From contig CM063108.1 of the NCBI GenBank assembly GCA_031841125.1, positions 29,439,399 through 29,503,398 on the forward strand: a stretch of 64,000 bases of DNA, given 5' to 3'. Positions 61,621 to 64,000 of the stretch are shown one piece after another. The notes beneath the pieces were generated by a model that was given only the letters and a program-made list of their open reading frames with translations, was not told the origin of the DNA and made no database searches. Within the stretch, counting starts at the first letter, position 1. The number at the start of each line of letters is the position of its first letter. Source of the DNA: Acanthococcus lagerstroemiae (lineage: Eukaryota > Arthropoda > Insecta > Hemiptera > Eriococcidae). Made by a program: the position numbers and the translations under genes.

Positions 61621-62799
61621 CTTGGCACTTACGTAAGATTCATTAGTACTCATTCAAGAACCATTAGTGCAGATTGTCCACATGGAGTGGGAGGCAGACA
61701 ATATTATCAAAATAATTTATGCTAAAAATTCTTTCACTTACATAGGTTTTATTTTTTGGCGGGGCGGGGGGGGGCTCTCAAGTCTCTTTCCCCCGGTTTG
61801 TGCTTGTGTTCAAAACTCTCCCAGACGTTTTAAGGACTCTTGTCAGGTTATTTTTAAGAAACACTGACTAACATTATTTGTTGAATACTTTGTACGATTC
61901 TTCCGAACTATATTGAAACTATCCAAGACTTGATTAAGACTAAAAGATTCTTCCATATTTGGAGACAAATAAAATGCTTTTAATGCTCTTCCAAACATAC
62001 TCAAGATTTGCGAAGTCTATTCTGGACTCGTCTAAAAACCCTTTTGACTCTTTTAATAATGTACTAAAAACGCTTTCAAACTTAATTATAACTCAACTCT
62101 TAAATGCCACTCTTAGGGAAATTCGCTAAAATCAGGATAGGCAACCTTACCGGTACGGTATGTGCCGCAGTATTTCCCTGAACGTTGGTGCGCAAAACAC
62201 TCGCTAAGGATGCGCTTTCGAACCGCCATACTGTGTGCCACATATATACCCAATTCAGGGGTCCTCAAAAAAAATGTGTTACGTGCTTCTGAAATATTAG
62301 GTTTTTGGGCATTTTGAGCATACACATAGTAGTCAAAATTGGTAATTCAATTTTGCATGACTTTTTATGTTGTGAAGAGGTTTATTTTGACCAGCAGTCT
62401 CGCACAATTTTGTAGTATCTATCAAAATTAGCTAAATATTGGAATTCAGGGGTTCCCAATTTTTTTTTGAAAGTATCAATGAAAGCTTTTAAAAAATCGT
62501 AATTTAGTTTTTTTATCCGACGGTCGCACATCCCTAACAATTGTTAGAGAAATAACGAACACGATATTTTCTAAAAAGAGTAAAAAGATACTAAGCATTA
62601 CCTAGTAACGATTTGGAGAGAATCTGTTAGCATATTTTAGTGAATTTCACTAAAAGTGCCATTTACGTGACAAAATATGTCAAAGTTTCTTAAGACTTTT
62701 CAAAACTCGTTTACAACATTCAGAACTCCTTCTATAATTAATGAAGATTCCTCGAGACTTGGAACTCTTTAAGACTCTGGTTTGTGGTCATTGTTGAAG

Positions 62800-64000
62800 T
62801 GTTTTCAATTTCAGTTTTCCTCTCTCGTGGGGGGGAGGGGCATTGACCCATTGCCTTCCACAGGTATCCGCGCCTGCTGCGATTTCATTAGTGAACAAAT
62901 CTGTGCTAAGAAATGGAGCTTGTAAGTTCAGTTTGACTATCGTCTTTGTTTTGCCGAAATCTGCCTACCATAATTGTCACTCCTTGATACCGGTGCTGGA
63001 GTTGAAGGAAGCATAATGTTAGTTTAACAAATTTATCTTCACTTTCTCAGTTTTCGAGAACGCATTATACATGGTCGTATGGCCGATTGTTAGAATTTTC
63101 ATGAGTAGTCCTACCCGCCACTTACAATGTGTGCCTTGGGTAGTGAACCCCTTTCGTCTGGAATCACCAGTTTCGTGTTCGAGTCCTATTTCAGGTAACT
63201 GACCGAATGCATTCACGTTCGATTTTTCATTACTTTCACGTACGCACGAATTTAGATAACGAACTCCATCGCTGATGACGACTATCGAGACTAATAATTT
63301 TGAGTAACTAGTTTATTAATGAAATCATATTCGTTCTGCCTGGGTGGCCTGGTCATCGAAGCTGTGGAACGAGGATTCTTCTCACGGTAATAGTTTTTCG
63401 ATGTTGGAAATTGAACCCAAATCAACATGTTAATCGAAGGGGGTGAAACATCCTGCCGAATGGTTGAGAGCCTGGTAAAGCCTGAGAGCGAACGGTGAAG
63501 GCTCGTTATTATATATTGACGTGTATAACAGTAGAGCAGCGTAAATGGATTTCACAGTGGCGGTGTGACGAGGGGGACTAAGCCCCCTCCCATGGATAAT
63601 TTTGATATTACATTAGAAATCTAATACTGTTTTTTTTCTTCTCTTTTTTCTTTGTTGGAAAGAATAACCCTCCCTAGTGCCCTAGACGTCGTAACCAAAA
63701 TCCATCTGTGAATTTAAGCGGTGGAAAAGAAGTATCTCTGAGAGGAGGCTTTAAAATAAAATTCCATCAGTACAGTTTGAAGTATATCCGCTGGTCGAAA
63801 GAAGGCCCTCAATCGTTCAGAAAGGACGAGTAACTTCGAGGGAAATGAAGCTCTTTGAAATAAATCCTCGTGACTGCCCCCTTCATTTCTCGTTTATTTC
63901 TGGTCATTATAGTCCAAGAAAATTAGAATTCGAGTTCTACAAAATTTCCAGCGAAGATTTTCTACATAAATCTTTTTAGACTGGTTCTCTAATCAACCTA
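62800..64000. other. Right margin, unassigned, with a tRNA-like patch
   Basis: Near 63,130-63,195 the plus strand has GTGTTCGAGTCC, a good box B, and the preceding TTTCGTCTGGAATCACC resembles an anticodon arm, but no clear box A; it may be a decayed SINE head. CACAGTGGCGGTGTGACGAG at 63,556 resembles a hAT-type terminus. No gene recognised. Confidence 0.35.

Larger units (their letters stand above)
60880..62790. repeat. Degenerate GACTCTTTCAAAACTC motif tract with insertions
   Basis: Short words such as AGACTCTTTCAAAACT, TTGAAACTC and GACTCGTCTAAA recur at 60,885-61,070, 61,790-62,110 and 62,690-62,785. Between these blocks lie a MITE (61,071-61,311), a hAT-like element (61,325-61,620) and unassigned text. 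CAGGGGTCCTCAAA (62,258) and CAGGGGTTCCCAA (62,448) look like hAT-type left termini in the same orientation, without confirmed partners. Confidence 0.5.

Noticed and set aside
63130..63195. A true tRNA gene
   Set aside because: A good box B, but no box A and no acceptor stem could be paired; at most a decayed SINE.
1..64000. CRISPR arrays, bacterial operons, ribosomal RNA genes, phage or integron features
   Set aside because: None found; all sequence evidence points to eukaryotic nuclear DNA rich in transposable elements.

Overview
The window looks like one gene-poor stretch of an animal nuclear genome, most likely an arthropod and possibly a hemipteran insect. It is AT-rich, has no operon-like gene packing, and is built mainly from broken non-LTR retrotransposons (Jockey, R1/LOA-like and RTE types), a mariner remnant, pogo-like elements, many short hAT-like terminal-inverted-repeat (TIR) elements and tRNA-derived SINEs. 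The host assignment is an inference from repeat content; no conserved housekeeping gene is present to test it.

Layout. 0-8.4 kb: a Jockey-like element on the minus strand running off the left edge and carrying a 280-bp MITE; a pogo-like remnant; an R1/Jockey-like reverse transcriptase (RT) pseudogene; an RTE pseudogene. 8.7-10.35 kb: a 1.67-kb hAT-like element holding three smaller elements. 10.4-11.4 kb: CpG-rich unique sequence that could be a promoter or untranslated exon. 11.8-14.9 kb: an RTE element broken by a hAT-like insertion, by a local duplication and by an internal RT fragment flanked by a 17-bp direct repeat. 15-29.4 kb: dense TIR elements, a 390-bp tandem duplication next to a mariner pseudogene, and nested SINE and hAT insertions. 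32.2-35 kb: a minus-strand RTE interrupted by a TIR element. 35-37 kb: mariner fragment and a composite TIR element. 37.7 kb: the best candidate for a host gene, a first coding exon with a signal peptide and one membrane span. 43-45.7, 55.3-57.3 and 60.9-62.8 kb: tracts of degenerate short motifs. 48.3-49.2 kb: a long inverted repeat whose right arm carries a hammerhead-ribozyme-like motif. 49.8-50.5 kb: a LOA/R1-like fragment. 51.8-55 kb: a run of TIR elements. 58.9-59.9 kb: a SINE interrupted by a long-TIR MITE inside its tRNA-like head.

The clearest recurring pattern is a set of short elements with CAGGG-type termini. Nine of them, plus one AGCGG-ended element, have matching or near-matching 8-bp target duplications. 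A separate subgroup ending in CAGGGTGTCTAC-like sequence has 5-bp duplications. Many carry their own family-specific subterminal motif array. In several places removing the insertion joins the interrupted host element cleanly, which gives an internal check on boundaries and order of insertion. No working transposase or RT gene was found; every coding remnant is truncated or frameshifted. All calls come from reading the sequence, without database searches or computed alignments.
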